DNA from: Phycisphaerae bacterium
GTDB taxonomy: Bacteria; Planctomycetota; Phycisphaerae; UBA1845; PWPN01
Length of the DNA: 64,000 nucleotides
Assembly (NCBI GenBank): GCA_030372985.1
Contig: JAUCQB010000265.1
Span: 1 to 64,000 of the forward strand
Direction of reading: 5' to 3'
The position numbers and the translations under genes were made by a program. Below the pieces are notes generated by a model. The model had not been told where the DNA came from and did no database searches. It saw only the letters and a list, made by a program, of their open reading frames with translations. Positions 53,770-62,204 of the stretch are shown piece after piece (position 1 is the stretch's first letter; each line of letters starts with the position of its first letter).

Positions 53770-54216
53770 ATGTTGCCAGTGAGAGTGTTGCAGAATTGCG
53801 TCAATGATGTGTGCTCATCTCCGTTGAGCACGTGGTCGCGCCTGCCGAGGCTGTTCGATGAGATGTTCGAGGGCACCTTGTGGCAGAACGGAGTCGGCGC
53901 CCTGCCGGTGGACATCCGCCAGGAAGGCGACAAGTGGGTGATTGAGGCCGAAGTACCGGGGATTGCCCGGGACGACCTGAACATCACGGTCGAGAATGGC
54001 GTACTGACTATTGGCGGTAAATACGCGGAGGAAACCAAGAACGAGAATGCCGAGTACCATGTCCGCGAGCGGCGGACGGGCGAGTTCTCGAGGTCGTTTC
54101 GCCTGCCGAAAACCGCTGACAGCGAGAACGTGACGGCGGGACTGGTCAACGGCGTGCTCACGCTCACAATCCCGACGCGGGAGGAAGCCAAGCCCCGCCG
54201 AATCGAACTGAAGTAG
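53770..54216 (+). CDS. Small heat-shock protein, Hsp20 family
   Basis: The product has 148 residues from the ATG at 53770 with AGGAGG 7 bases before. The alpha-crystallin domain (~45-140) is complete: LPVDIRQEGDKWVIEAEVPGI at its start, ENGVLTIGGKY in the middle, FSRSFRLP, and VNGVLTLTIP at its end. A short C-terminal tail follows (RRIELK). It binds unfolding proteins as oligomers without ATP. Two hairpins occupy the ~60 bases before the start, one ending right at the ribosome site, which could make translation temperature dependent. No CIRCE element was found. Confidence 0.95.
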   Translation: MLPVRVLQNCVNDVCSSPLSTWSRLPRLFDEMFEGTLWQNGVGALPVDIRQEGDKWVIEAEVPGIARDDLNITVENGVLTIGGKYAEETKNENAEYHVRERRTGEFSRSFRLPKTADSENVTAGLVNGVLTLTIPTREEAKPRRIELK

Positions 54217-54326
54217 GCTCAAAGCGATAACGCGGACAGGGGCATCCGGCAGGTGCGTAGCCTGCCAACCGCGTGCATCGCAAGAGGTTGTTCGTCACCG
54301 GGACGGTGCGGTCGGATGAAGGGACG

Positions 54327-55448
54327 TTATCCGGCCGTGCCGTCTCCTTTTTTCCCGCCACGGTAATTGTCCAGGGCGATACGGGCGTTACGCCTGAGCA
54401 TTTCAACCGTCGCCCGCTTCATGGCACTGCCGCGCAAAGACCGCTCGTACTGATCGGCGGAGAGCTCGCAAAGATCTAAAAGGGGCGGTGACGGAACCAG
54501 CGGGTTTCGGTTTTTGACCGCGTGGGCCGACGCCGGGGCGATGCGGCGATTCCAGGGACACACTTCCTGGCACACGTCGCAGCCGAACACCCAGTTGCCC
54601 ATCCGCCGCGACAGATCCCCGGAGATTTCGCCCCGGTGCTCGATGGTCAGATACGAGATGCAGCGGGAAGCATCCATTTGGTAAGGCTTTGTCAAAGCAC
54701 CTGTCGGACAGGCCTCCACGCATCGCATGCAGTTGCCGCAGCGATCCTTGGCCGGAGGCGTCGGTTCCAGCTCCAGCGTGGTGATGATCTCGCCCAGCAT
54801 GAACATCGATCCGATCCGCGAATCGATGACCATGGTGTTCCGGCCCATCCAGCCGATCCCGGCGGCGGCAGCCCATTCGCGCTCGATGATCGGAGCGGTA
54901 TCCACGCAGACCCGCGTTTCGAGCGGCTCGTTCATCACCTCGCGCAGCCGGTCGGCAAGATGATGCAGCCGCTTGCGAACCACGCGGTGGTAGTCGCGGC
55001 CGCAGGCATAACGTGCAACACGCCCGCGAGGTTGGTCTCCGCCTTCCAGGACGCCGAGCTCTGGCAGGGCAGCGTCGAGGTCGCCGCACGGACCGAGACT
55101 TGCCGAATGGTTCAGCCCCCGGCGGCAGGTCTCCGCCGCCTCCGGCGGCTCCGACCATGCCCTACCCTTTTCACGCCCCCTCGCAGACGACTGTGCCTCG
55201 CCGGCCAATGATTCATCCTGCCAGGCGACAACGATCACTGACCGAGCCCCTTCGAGCAGGAGGCGAGGGTCCGTTCGTAGATCCTGCCACCGGGCCAAAT
55301 AGTTCATCGAACCCGCACAGCCCCTCGCCAGCCAGTCGCGGTAGTACTCAGCCCGCCCGATGGGCTCGGCCTTGGCCACGCCGGCCCGAACAAAGCCGGC
55401 CTCGATCGCCAGAGCGCAAATCCGTGCCGTTTTCTCCGCCGGGCTCAT
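54327..55448 (-). CDS. queG: Epoxyqueuosine reductase with a 60-residue insertion
   Basis: The product has 373 residues. It carries two iron-sulfur binding sets: C237-x2-C-x2-C-x3-C (CGNCMRCVEACPTG) and CDVCQEVCP (C290, C293, C297). The catalytic Asp lies in CVDTAPIIER (183) and the B12-binding region reads AAGIGWMGRNTM. It makes queuosine in tRNA by removing the epoxide oxygen. Between VIVVAWQDES and RVARYACGRDYH normal proteins have only a short loop. Here ~59 residues (~82-140, DNA 55029-55205) rich in Gly, Pro, Leu and Arg are inserted in frame. Confidence 0.92.
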   Translation of the reverse strand: MSPAEKTARICALAIEAGFVRAGVAKAEPIGRAEYYRDWLARGCAGSMNYLARWQDLRTDPRLLLEGARSVIVVAWQDESLAGEAQSSARGREKGRAWSEPPEAAETCRRGLNHSASLGPCGDLDAALPELGVLEGGDQPRGRVARYACGRDYHRVVRKRLHHLADRLREVMNEPLETRVCVDTAPIIEREWAAAAGIGWMGRNTMVIDSRIGSMFMLGEIITTLELEPTPPAKDRCGNCMRCVEACPTGALTKPYQMDASRCISYLTIEHRGEISGDLSRRMGNWVFGCDVCQEVCPWNRRIAPASAHAVKNRNPLVPSPPLLDLCELSADQYERSLRGSAMKRATVEMLRRNARIALDNYRGGKKGDGTAG

Positions 55449-55656
55449 TCAACCCATAGTACCGGCAACTCTCTGAGCCAACCAACGCCAAACACAGAGC
55501 TTGGCTCTGCCCCCGCCCCTCGTCCCGCGCCTCCCGCCCCCTTTCATTGACACACCCCACTCCATGATCTACCGTGGCCCCCGCGTCAGAAGAACGGCGC
55601 GCCCCGGACCTGGGGCATGACAGGTCACCGTCTACCGGAGGCAACAGCGTCCAGGC

Positions 55657-56079
55657 ATGGCAGCCATTTTCGACTACGACTGGTTCACCGGCCCCGCCTT
55701 TGAGCGACAGAAGACTCTGGCCCGTGAACTGTGTGCCCGAAAGAAATTCGAGGGCGTTACCGAGGACCAACCCCGCTACGAGGAGTACCAGAAGTTCCTC
55801 GGCGAGCTGGAAACTCGGGTGCTGATCTACCTGCGGGACGGGTTCAGCTATGAGATGAAGGGCATGATCGACCTGGGCCTCCGGGGCATGCTGACGTTCG
55901 AATGCGAGCCGGTGGACGAGCAGTACAAGGTCGGGGCATTCGTGGTGTCGGCCCTGTTCGAAGAAATCGTCCGGGTGGAGGTCTTCGCAGTGCATCCTTC
56001 GGAGAAGCCCGAGGACACGCCGATGATCACCGGCTTTCGGAACCGGCCGAGCGAGCCTCCGCTGCGGGATGACGGCTGA
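55657..56079 (+). CDS. Hypothetical protein
   Basis: The product has 140 residues and a GGAGG about 20 bases before the ATG, rather far. It begins MAAIFDYDWFTGPAFERQKTLARELC and has a central amphipathic pattern with EDQPRYEEYQKFLGELETRVLIYL, suggesting a small alpha/beta protein. The end (SEPPLRDDG) is probably flexible. No motif is recognised. Codon use is like that of its neighbours. It lies between divergent queG and convergent esterase genes. Confidence 0.65.
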   Translation: MAAIFDYDWFTGPAFERQKTLARELCARKKFEGVTEDQPRYEEYQKFLGELETRVLIYLRDGFSYEMKGMIDLGLRGMLTFECEPVDEQYKVGAFVVSALFEEIVRVEVFAVHPSEKPEDTPMITGFRNRPSEPPLRDDG

Positions 56080-56169
56080 TGACCTCGCGATTCGGCGAGC
56101 TGTCGCAGACACGCGGGCCTCTGGCAATACGATGGTCCGCCGGGGCCGACCGCTCCGTCATGGGCCATC

Positions 56170-56994
56170 TCATGCCGGTGCCGAGGCCGTAGCCGTGCTT
56201 CGCGTCGTGATGGCGAAATCCAGAATCTTTCGCGCATCCTCATAGTTCGTCGAGTGCCCGCCATTCTCACGATGAATCAGGAGCACGGGACGGCCGAGCT
56301 TTTTTAAGATCTCGGCCAGGCGCAGAACGCTGTGCGGCGGGACGGACGCGTCCTTGCCGCCGGTGGTGAAGGCCACCGGCATGGTCAGACGCTCGGGCCA
56401 GTACTCGGCGCTGCGGTTCTTGTACTCCAACGGGATTTCCGACTTCCTGCCGCCGAATGACTCGGCGATCGCGTCCTGAAACCTCTCGCATCCCAGGTGA
56501 TTGGCCGTGCCGTTCATCGACGCGACGCCATCGACCAGTTCGGGATGTCGCACGGCGAGGGTCAGGCAGCTCGCCCCGCCCATCGACCCGCCGCAGATCA
56601 CGACTCGCCGCACGCGGTATTGCTTCTTCAGGTCCTCGATGATCTGCACCATGTCGGCCTCGGCCTTGGACCCCATCCATGAGGTCTTCGCCCGGTAGTC
56701 GGGCGAAACGAAGATCATGCCGTGCTCGGCCGCCGCGTCGCGGGCCGCCCGGCACTCGTCGCGCGTATCCCTGGCGAACTGCCAGCGGTCCGAGCCGTGA
56801 CCATGAAGAGCGATCAGCACGTCGTGGGCCTCGCCCACCTTGAAGCCTCCAGGAAGCATGAGCACATATTTCTGGGTCGTTCCGTCAACCTGAGCCACGA
56901 ACGAACGATCCTGAACGGTCCACGTTTGCTCAGAACTTGGCGGCAACGAAGCCGCTGTCAGCACCGCACCGATGAGAATGGGGACGCTTTTCAT
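56170..56994 (-). CDS. Secreted esterase, polyhydroxybutyrate-depolymerase-like
   Basis: The product has 274 residues. A short signal (MKSVPILIGAVLTAASLPPSS) leads to a PHB-depolymerase/feruloyl-esterase fold. The catalytic residues are Ser137 in GGSMGG, Asp215 in TGGKDASVP and His247 in NGGHSTN. The loop IALHGHGSDRWQ marks the oxyanion region. It probably cuts carboxylic esters outside the cytoplasm. It is 15 bp downstream of the sulfatase gene on the same strand, so the two may be co-expressed for degrading a sulfated, acylated polymer. Confidence 0.88.
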   Translation of the reverse strand: MKSVPILIGAVLTAASLPPSSEQTWTVQDRSFVAQVDGTTQKYVLMLPGGFKVGEAHDVLIALHGHGSDRWQFARDTRDECRAARDAAAEHGMIFVSPDYRAKTSWMGSKAEADMVQIIEDLKKQYRVRRVVICGGSMGGASCLTLAVRHPELVDGVASMNGTANHLGCERFQDAIAESFGGRKSEIPLEYKNRSAEYWPERLTMPVAFTTGGKDASVPPHSVLRLAEILKKLGRPVLLIHRENGGHSTNYEDARKILDFAITTRSTATASAPA

Positions 56995-57009
56995 AAGATC
57001 TCTGGCGGC

Positions 57010-58443
57010 TCAATTTTTCTCCGAAGCCGTCGGCCATCGCGGGCTTCGGACATTCCATTCGTACACCCGAGCCCGAAGAGTCTCCAGCACTTCGCGGCTG
57101 CCGGGATCACCGGCCAGGTCCTTCAACTCAAAGGGGTCCGAGGGAACGTCGAACAGGTGCTCGGCTCTACTCTTCTTGCGGTCAACGAAGAACATGTGCC
57201 TCAGCGTTCGGACGCCGTCCGCGGAACTGGTCTCGATGAGAGCGACGTTCTGCCCCACCGTCTTCCGCTGCCCCAGCAACACGGGGGCCACCGAAATGCC
57301 CTGGACCGTGTCCGGAGCCTGGATGCCGCACAGATCCAACAGCGTGGGCATCACATCCACCAGGCTGACCACCTGCGTCTCCACCACCGCCGGCTTGAGC
57401 CGCCGCGGATAGCGGAAGATCATCGGGATACGAACAGCCTCCTCGTGGTGCGTGTTCTTGTTGAACAGTCCGTGGCTGCCGAGCAGGTCGCCGTGGTCGG
57501 AAGTCATCAACACAATGGTATCGTCTTCGATCCCGGTCTGACGGATGGCGTCCAGCACCCGGCCGATGCACTCGTCCACGGCCGTGATCTGCCCGTCATA
57601 CAGAGCGGTCAGTTCGCGAAGGGTCATCCCGGTCGGCAACGGCTGCGTAAACGTGTCCTTATGCTGGTAATAGTGAAAGTCCCACATGTAGATCTTGAAC
57701 CAGTTCTCGTCGTAGGCGAGTCTGCCGTTGACCCAGGCGTTGTCGTGAATAATGACCTTGGCCGGGTCATACATCTTGCGGAACTTCTCCGGCATCTCGG
57801 AAACGGGCATGTGCGGCGGGCCGTAGGGCAGGTAAAGGAAGAACGGGCGATCCTTATGCCCGCGGATGTACTCGATGGCCGTCTCGGTCTCGTGATACGG
57901 GCTGTAGTCGTCGTAGACGTAGGGCTCACCCTCGTTCTTGTAGAAGGTCTGCTTGAAGTAGCGGTGACGCATCCTCGGCCGCAGGCTCTCGCGGAAGCCG
58001 AGCGTCTGGGGCGTCGGTGCCAGGTGCCACTTGCCGATCAGGACCGTATCGTAGCCGTTGGCGGCGAACACCTCGGCCAACGTCGGCGTCTGATTGGTCG
58101 GACGGCCGGGGCCAGCCTCGTTGTCCTGGTTGTGGAGGACGCCGGTGGAGCGTGCGTATCGGCCGGAGAGAAGAATCGACCTTGCCGGCGAGCAAACCGG
58201 GAAATTGCTGAAAGCGAACTCGATTCGCACGCCCGTGGCCGCCAGGCGGTCAATATTCGGTGTCCGGACCACCGGGTGGCCGTAGCAGCCGACCTCCGAG
58301 GCACGGAGTTGATCGGGGAAAAAGATCACGATATTGGGCCGACGAGGCGACCGTCCGGTCGGCTTGACGTCCGGAGCCTGAGCCAAAGCCATTGCGGTTG
58401 CGGAGGTTACCGACAAGCAGACCATGGCAAGTGCACGAATCAT
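57010..58443 (-). CDS. Secreted sulfatase (formylglycine type)
   Basis: The product has 477 residues. A signal peptide (MIRALAMVCLSVTSATAMALAQA) precedes PNIVIFFPDQLR, whose Asp44 is a calcium ligand. The maturation motif C-S-P-A-R (84-88, VCSPARS) has the Cys that an FGE-type enzyme turns into formylglycine. DDTIVLMTSDHGDLLGSHG gives the second metal set. It resembles arylsulfatases and iduronate-2-sulfatase-like enzymes. Such genes are numerous in Planctomycetota and act on sulfated glycans. No FGE gene is in the window. Confidence 0.93.
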   Translation of the reverse strand: MIRALAMVCLSVTSATAMALAQAPDVKPTGRSPRRPNIVIFFPDQLRASEVGCYGHPVVRTPNIDRLAATGVRIEFAFSNFPVCSPARSILLSGRYARSTGVLHNQDNEAGPGRPTNQTPTLAEVFAANGYDTVLIGKWHLAPTPQTLGFRESLRPRMRHRYFKQTFYKNEGEPYVYDDYSPYHETETAIEYIRGHKDRPFFLYLPYGPPHMPVSEMPEKFRKMYDPAKVIIHDNAWVNGRLAYDENWFKIYMWDFHYYQHKDTFTQPLPTGMTLRELTALYDGQITAVDECIGRVLDAIRQTGIEDDTIVLMTSDHGDLLGSHGLFNKNTHHEEAVRIPMIFRYPRRLKPAVVETQVVSLVDVMPTLLDLCGIQAPDTVQGISVAPVLLGQRKTVGQNVALIETSSADGVRTLRHMFFVDRKKSRAEHLFDVPSDPFELKDLAGDPGSREVLETLRARVYEWNVRSPRWPTASEKN

Positions 58444-58507
58444 GGGAAACCACCTAAAGAAAACCAGGCATCGTTCCTCTCAAGGCCAGCCCACAGGGCG
58501 GGCAGAT

Positions 58508-58520
58508 AGTATAACTCCTC
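58508..58520 (-). promoter_or_regulatory. -10-like site, GAGGAGTTATACT
   Basis: TATACT on the minus strand is preceded by GAGGAGT, matching the site at 45915-45927 in 12 of 13 bases. It lies 65 bp before the sulfatase start. The -35 region is poor. Confidence 0.35.
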
Positions 58521-58574
58521 CCCTGCCATGAAGGTAAAACGCCAGTTTCCGAACAAAAGTCCTCAAGATAATGC

Positions 58575-58602
58575 TTGGCGCCAACGAAGAATAAGGTAAT
58601 AT
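58575..58602 (+). promoter_or_regulatory. Sigma-70-like promoter of the dockerin-like protein gene
   Basis: TTGGCG (58575-58580) and TAATAT (58597-58602) are 16 bases apart. They match 4 of 6 and 4 of 6 positions of the consensus. The gene start is at 58763, giving a leader of ~150 bases that includes a CGATCGGAGGATG site of unknown role. Confidence 0.35.
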
Positions 58603-58762
58603 GTAGACAGACCCAGCGATGGATTCGTCCATTGCAGACCGATCGGAGGATGTCTCTGGCGGAGAGTTGCAGCCGGTCCGGGGGCGGAGAGGTCCGTAAG
58701 CTCATGTCATGTCTACGCCCAACACCCGGCAGAAAGCTGAGACAGGAGAAGGAGACGCATCG

Positions 58763-60496
58763 ATGAGAATCCATGCCGTATGCATTTGCGTTGCGGTTCT
58801 GGTTAGCGCGGCCGTCAGTCCCCATCTCTTCGCTGAGCCGTGCTCAGGCTATAGCTTCACGCCGATCTTCTGCGACGACTTCGAGGAGTACTGCAGTCCG
58901 CCGCCCGCACAGGGTCAAGACTGTGCGGCCGGGTCAACCGCGGACAACGACGCATTTCGCGCAGTCTGGCCCGCCGACGGGACTTGTGAAGCCACATCCC
59001 TGGAAAACTTCCTCGCCACCGGCACGGACGTCCAAGGTGTCTTTGGCGCTCAGTGCGTCCAGCGTGGTGAACGGGCCGAGGAAGGCTACAACTACATCTA
59101 CCGGCATGTCCATGACCTGACCCCGGACATCATCGCTCATCCAGCGAATACTGGCAACGCCGATGCGATTGACGGCGCCGGTCCGATCGACGTGCCGCTT
59201 AACGGCAACAGCGTGCCGCCGGAATACGTCGATTCGATGAGCAGCACCTTGCGCCCCGAGGCGCTCAAAGGGACGTTTTATCTTCATCCGCTGGCCGATC
59301 CCACTCAATGGGGCAAGGGGGCGCTCGCCAACATGATCTACTACCACGAGTTGTTCCTGAACGACGATCGCGCCCCAACGGACTTCACCGTCACGGAGTG
59401 TCCCTTCCTCCACGACTGCAACTGCAACCACCTGCACCCCGGCACGAAGGCATGCGCGACCGGCGAACAGAGCGATTGCGACGGCGGCGTCCACGACGGC
59501 CAGACCTGCTCGACAGACGATCAGTGCACCGGCACCAATCGGCCCATCCTCCGGCGAACCGACAACCAGACCCACGCCAGCTTCGCGGTCGGCCTGATGT
59601 CGATTTACGACACCAATCCTTGCGACCTCGACCAGGGATGGGCCCCTTCGGAATGGCGGCTGGCGGTCTATGACGGCAAGACCTGGCAGACGTTCCAGGC
59701 ACCCCTGTTTGACATCCCCCTGACCAGCCCGGCGGACATCATGGACCTGTATCCGCTCTACGGCTGGAACCGGATTGATTTTGCGATCGGAGCCGAGGAC
59801 ATCGAGGTCCGCCTGACGAACATTCAGTCGCAGGCCCTGTACAGCGGCATCGGCGCCTGCATTTTCGGCACCTGCAAAGGGGGCGCCGACAATAACGAGT
59901 CGTGCAGGACTGACGCCGACTGTGCCGCCGGGGCCCCGCTGATCCCCAATGAGTACCTCGTCGCGCGGGTGCCGCGGAAGTACAAAGGGCCGTTCAATAA
60001 GTACGCGATCGGGCCTGGGAAAGGCCGCGACCTCACCGACCCCCAGAATCCCGGTGCCGAGCAGTGTCTGCCGGCTTTCTCCACCGCGGACATCATCTCG
60101 GATGAGATCGTGCTGTACGACGGGACGTTTGTCGCGCTGAGCGGAGCCTGTTGCCTGGCGGGTGACTGCAGCATCAGCACCCGAAACGCCTGCGAATCCG
60201 CGGGCGGCGTGTTCCACGGCTTTGAAAGCACCTGCGAAGAAATCATCTGCTGCCCGGAGCCTTTCGCCGATTCTGACCGGGACGGCGACGTGGATCAAAG
60301 CGACTTCGGGGTTTTCCAGGCCTGTTTCACAGGACCGGGCGGCACGCTGAGCGGCAACGTGTGTACCTGCCTTGACCGCACCGACAGCACCGGTGAGGGC
60401 CCGCCCGACAACGCCATCGATTCGGGCGACTGGAACCGATTCGAGGCCTGCGCCAGCGGCGCGGGCATTCCGGCAGACGTCAATTGCGGCGGCTGA
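58763..60496 (+). CDS. Large secreted protein with C-terminal dockerin-like repeats
   Basis: The product has 577 residues from the ATG at 58763 with AGGAGAAGGAGA before it. A signal (AVCICVAVLVSAAVSPHLFAEPC) starts the protein. The main part is rich in Asp, Asn and Cys without a known fold. Near the end are GACCLAGDCSISTRNACESAGG, a Cys-rich unit repeated in many planctomycete proteins, and a pair of dockerin-like loops (DSDRDGDVDQSDFGVFQACF and DNAIDSGDWNRFEAC). These bind calcium in clostridial dockerins, but no cohesin is known here. It may be a surface-attached protein. Confidence 0.8.
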   Translation: MRIHAVCICVAVLVSAAVSPHLFAEPCSGYSFTPIFCDDFEEYCSPPPAQGQDCAAGSTADNDAFRAVWPADGTCEATSLENFLATGTDVQGVFGAQCVQRGERAEEGYNYIYRHVHDLTPDIIAHPANTGNADAIDGAGPIDVPLNGNSVPPEYVDSMSSTLRPEALKGTFYLHPLADPTQWGKGALANMIYYHELFLNDDRAPTDFTVTECPFLHDCNCNHLHPGTKACATGEQSDCDGGVHDGQTCSTDDQCTGTNRPILRRTDNQTHASFAVGLMSIYDTNPCDLDQGWAPSEWRLAVYDGKTWQTFQAPLFDIPLTSPADIMDLYPLYGWNRIDFAIGAEDIEVRLTNIQSQALYSGIGACIFGTCKGGADNNESCRTDADCAAGAPLIPNEYLVARVPRKYKGPFNKYAIGPGKGRDLTDPQNPGAEQCLPAFSTADIISDEIVLYDGTFVALSGACCLAGDCSISTRNACESAGGVFHGFESTCEEIICCPEPFADSDRDGDVDQSDFGVFQACFTGPGGTLSGNVCTCLDRTDSTGEGPPDNAIDSGDWNRFEACASGAGIPADVNCGG

Positions 60497-60716
60497 CACC
60501 ATACACAGCACCGCATGCTGTCAGCACCATCTGGTCATCGACCCACGTGGTGAGGCGGCACGCGATGCTCCTCAGTTGGACATCGATAGAGGCGACAGTC
60601 TCGCCCCCACACATCCTCGAAGAACACTTGCCAACCCCTGTTTGGGCGACGATGATTCCGGACAGCGGGGTGCATGAATTGGGCCTTTGGTCCATCCCCC
60701 GCGCAAAGGAGAAGCC

Positions 60717-62204
60717 ATGACCAGGCGATCGTCCAGTGTGCTGATTGTTTCTCAGGCCGTCTTGTTGTTCTTGGCGGGCGTTGCCGGGGCCGCTGAAGTG
60801 CGGAAATCGGTGGTCAAGATCTTTTCGACGAAGAGCCCGCCGAACATGTTCCGGCCGTGGGAAATCACCCCGCCGAGCGAAGCCACGGGCTCGGGGGTGA
60901 TCATCGAAGGCGGGCGCATCCTGACCAACGCTCACGTGGTCTCGTGGGCGCAGCAGATCTACGTCCAGCCCAACGAGTCCTCCGAGAAACTCGACGCGAC
61001 GGTCGAACACATCGCCGAGGACTGCGATCTTGCCATCCTCAGCGTGGATGACAAGGACGCAATCAAAGACCTCAAGCCGGTTCCCTTGGCCGAGAAGCTG
61101 CCTCCGCTCAAGACCAAGATCAACGTGCTGGGTTTCCCGGTCGGGGGCGACACGCTGTCGGTGACCGAGGGCGTCGTGTCGCGGATCGAATGGGCCCCCT
61201 ACAACTACGGGACCATGGCCATCCGCATCCAGGTTGATGCGGCGATCAATCCAGGCAACAGCGGCGGGCCTGGAATCGTCGATGACACCGTTGCCGGCAT
61301 CGTGTTCAGTCGGCTGCGCGAAGGCGACAACATCGGCTACCTGATCCCGGCCGAGGTGATCCAGCATTTTCTGGACGATTTCAAGGCAGACGGCAAGTAC
61401 GACGGCTTTCCTCGACTCCGCATCAGCGGGGCGACCCTGGAGAACCCGTCGCTGCGCGACTACCTCAAGCTGGAGCGGGAGCAGACGGGCCTGGTGATCC
61501 ACCGTATTGACCGACCCGACCTCGAAGACAAGATCAAGGTCTGGGACGTGGTTTCGGCCTGCGAAGGCGTGAACGTCGACAACCTGGGAATGATACCCAT
61601 CGGCGAAGGGCTGCGTGTGGGATGGGGCTACCTCGTCTCTCGAAAGGCGCCAGGCAGTACGGTCAAACTGAAGCTGATCCGCGATGCCAAACTCGTCGAC
61701 ATCGAAGTGACCACAGTGACCAAGGACAACGGACTGGTCCAGCGGATGACCGGAAAGAAGCCGACGTACTTCATTTACGGAGGACTCGTCTTCACGCCGG
61801 TCACCTCCGAGATGATCATGACTATCCCGAGTCAAGCGTTCGCGTACCTGGGGTCAAGAGGCGCACTACTGACCAAGAGGATCGACGACGACCGCAAGGA
61901 TCCCGGCGACGAGATCGTTGTGCTCTGCTGCCCCATTCTGCCGCACAAGATCACCAAGGGCTACGGTGTCTCGCCGCTCTCGGTGATCACACACGTGAAC
62001 GACAAGCCAGTCAAGAGCCTGCGGCATCTGATCGGCCTGATTAAGGAGAACAAGGAGCCGTTCATCATCTTCCGGTTCGAGGAAGACAACGAGGAAAAGA
62101 TCGTCCTGGAACCGAAACTGGTTGACAAGTTCGGTGACGAGATCTTGCGAAACAATAACATTCCCAGCGACCGATCGGAGGACCTGAAGGATGTGTGGCC
62201 GTGA
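60717..62204 (+). CDS. Secreted trypsin-like serine protease with PDZ region
   Basis: The product has 495 residues with AAAGGAG before the ATG at 60717. A signal peptide ends GVAGAAE. The triad is His73 (LTNAHVV), Asp104 (DCDLAIL) and Ser182 in PGNSGGP, as in HtrA/DegP proteins. A PDZ-like region spans ~240-340. A further C-terminal domain (~370-490) of beta strands has no clear relative. It probably degrades or checks proteins in the periplasm. The stop overlaps the next gene by 14 bp, so the two are translationally coupled. Confidence 0.9.
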   Translation: MTRRSSSVLIVSQAVLLFLAGVAGAAEVRKSVVKIFSTKSPPNMFRPWEITPPSEATGSGVIIEGGRILTNAHVVSWAQQIYVQPNESSEKLDATVEHIAEDCDLAILSVDDKDAIKDLKPVPLAEKLPPLKTKINVLGFPVGGDTLSVTEGVVSRIEWAPYNYGTMAIRIQVDAAINPGNSGGPGIVDDTVAGIVFSRLREGDNIGYLIPAEVIQHFLDDFKADGKYDGFPRLRISGATLENPSLRDYLKLEREQTGLVIHRIDRPDLEDKIKVWDVVSACEGVNVDNLGMIPIGEGLRVGWGYLVSRKAPGSTVKLKLIRDAKLVDIEVTTVTKDNGLVQRMTGKKPTYFIYGGLVFTPVTSEMIMTIPSQAFAYLGSRGALLTKRIDDDRKDPGDEIVVLCCPILPHKITKGYGVSPLSVITHVNDKPVKSLRHLIGLIKENKEPFIIFRFEEDNEEKIVLEPKLVDKFGDEILRNNNIPSDRSEDLKDVWP

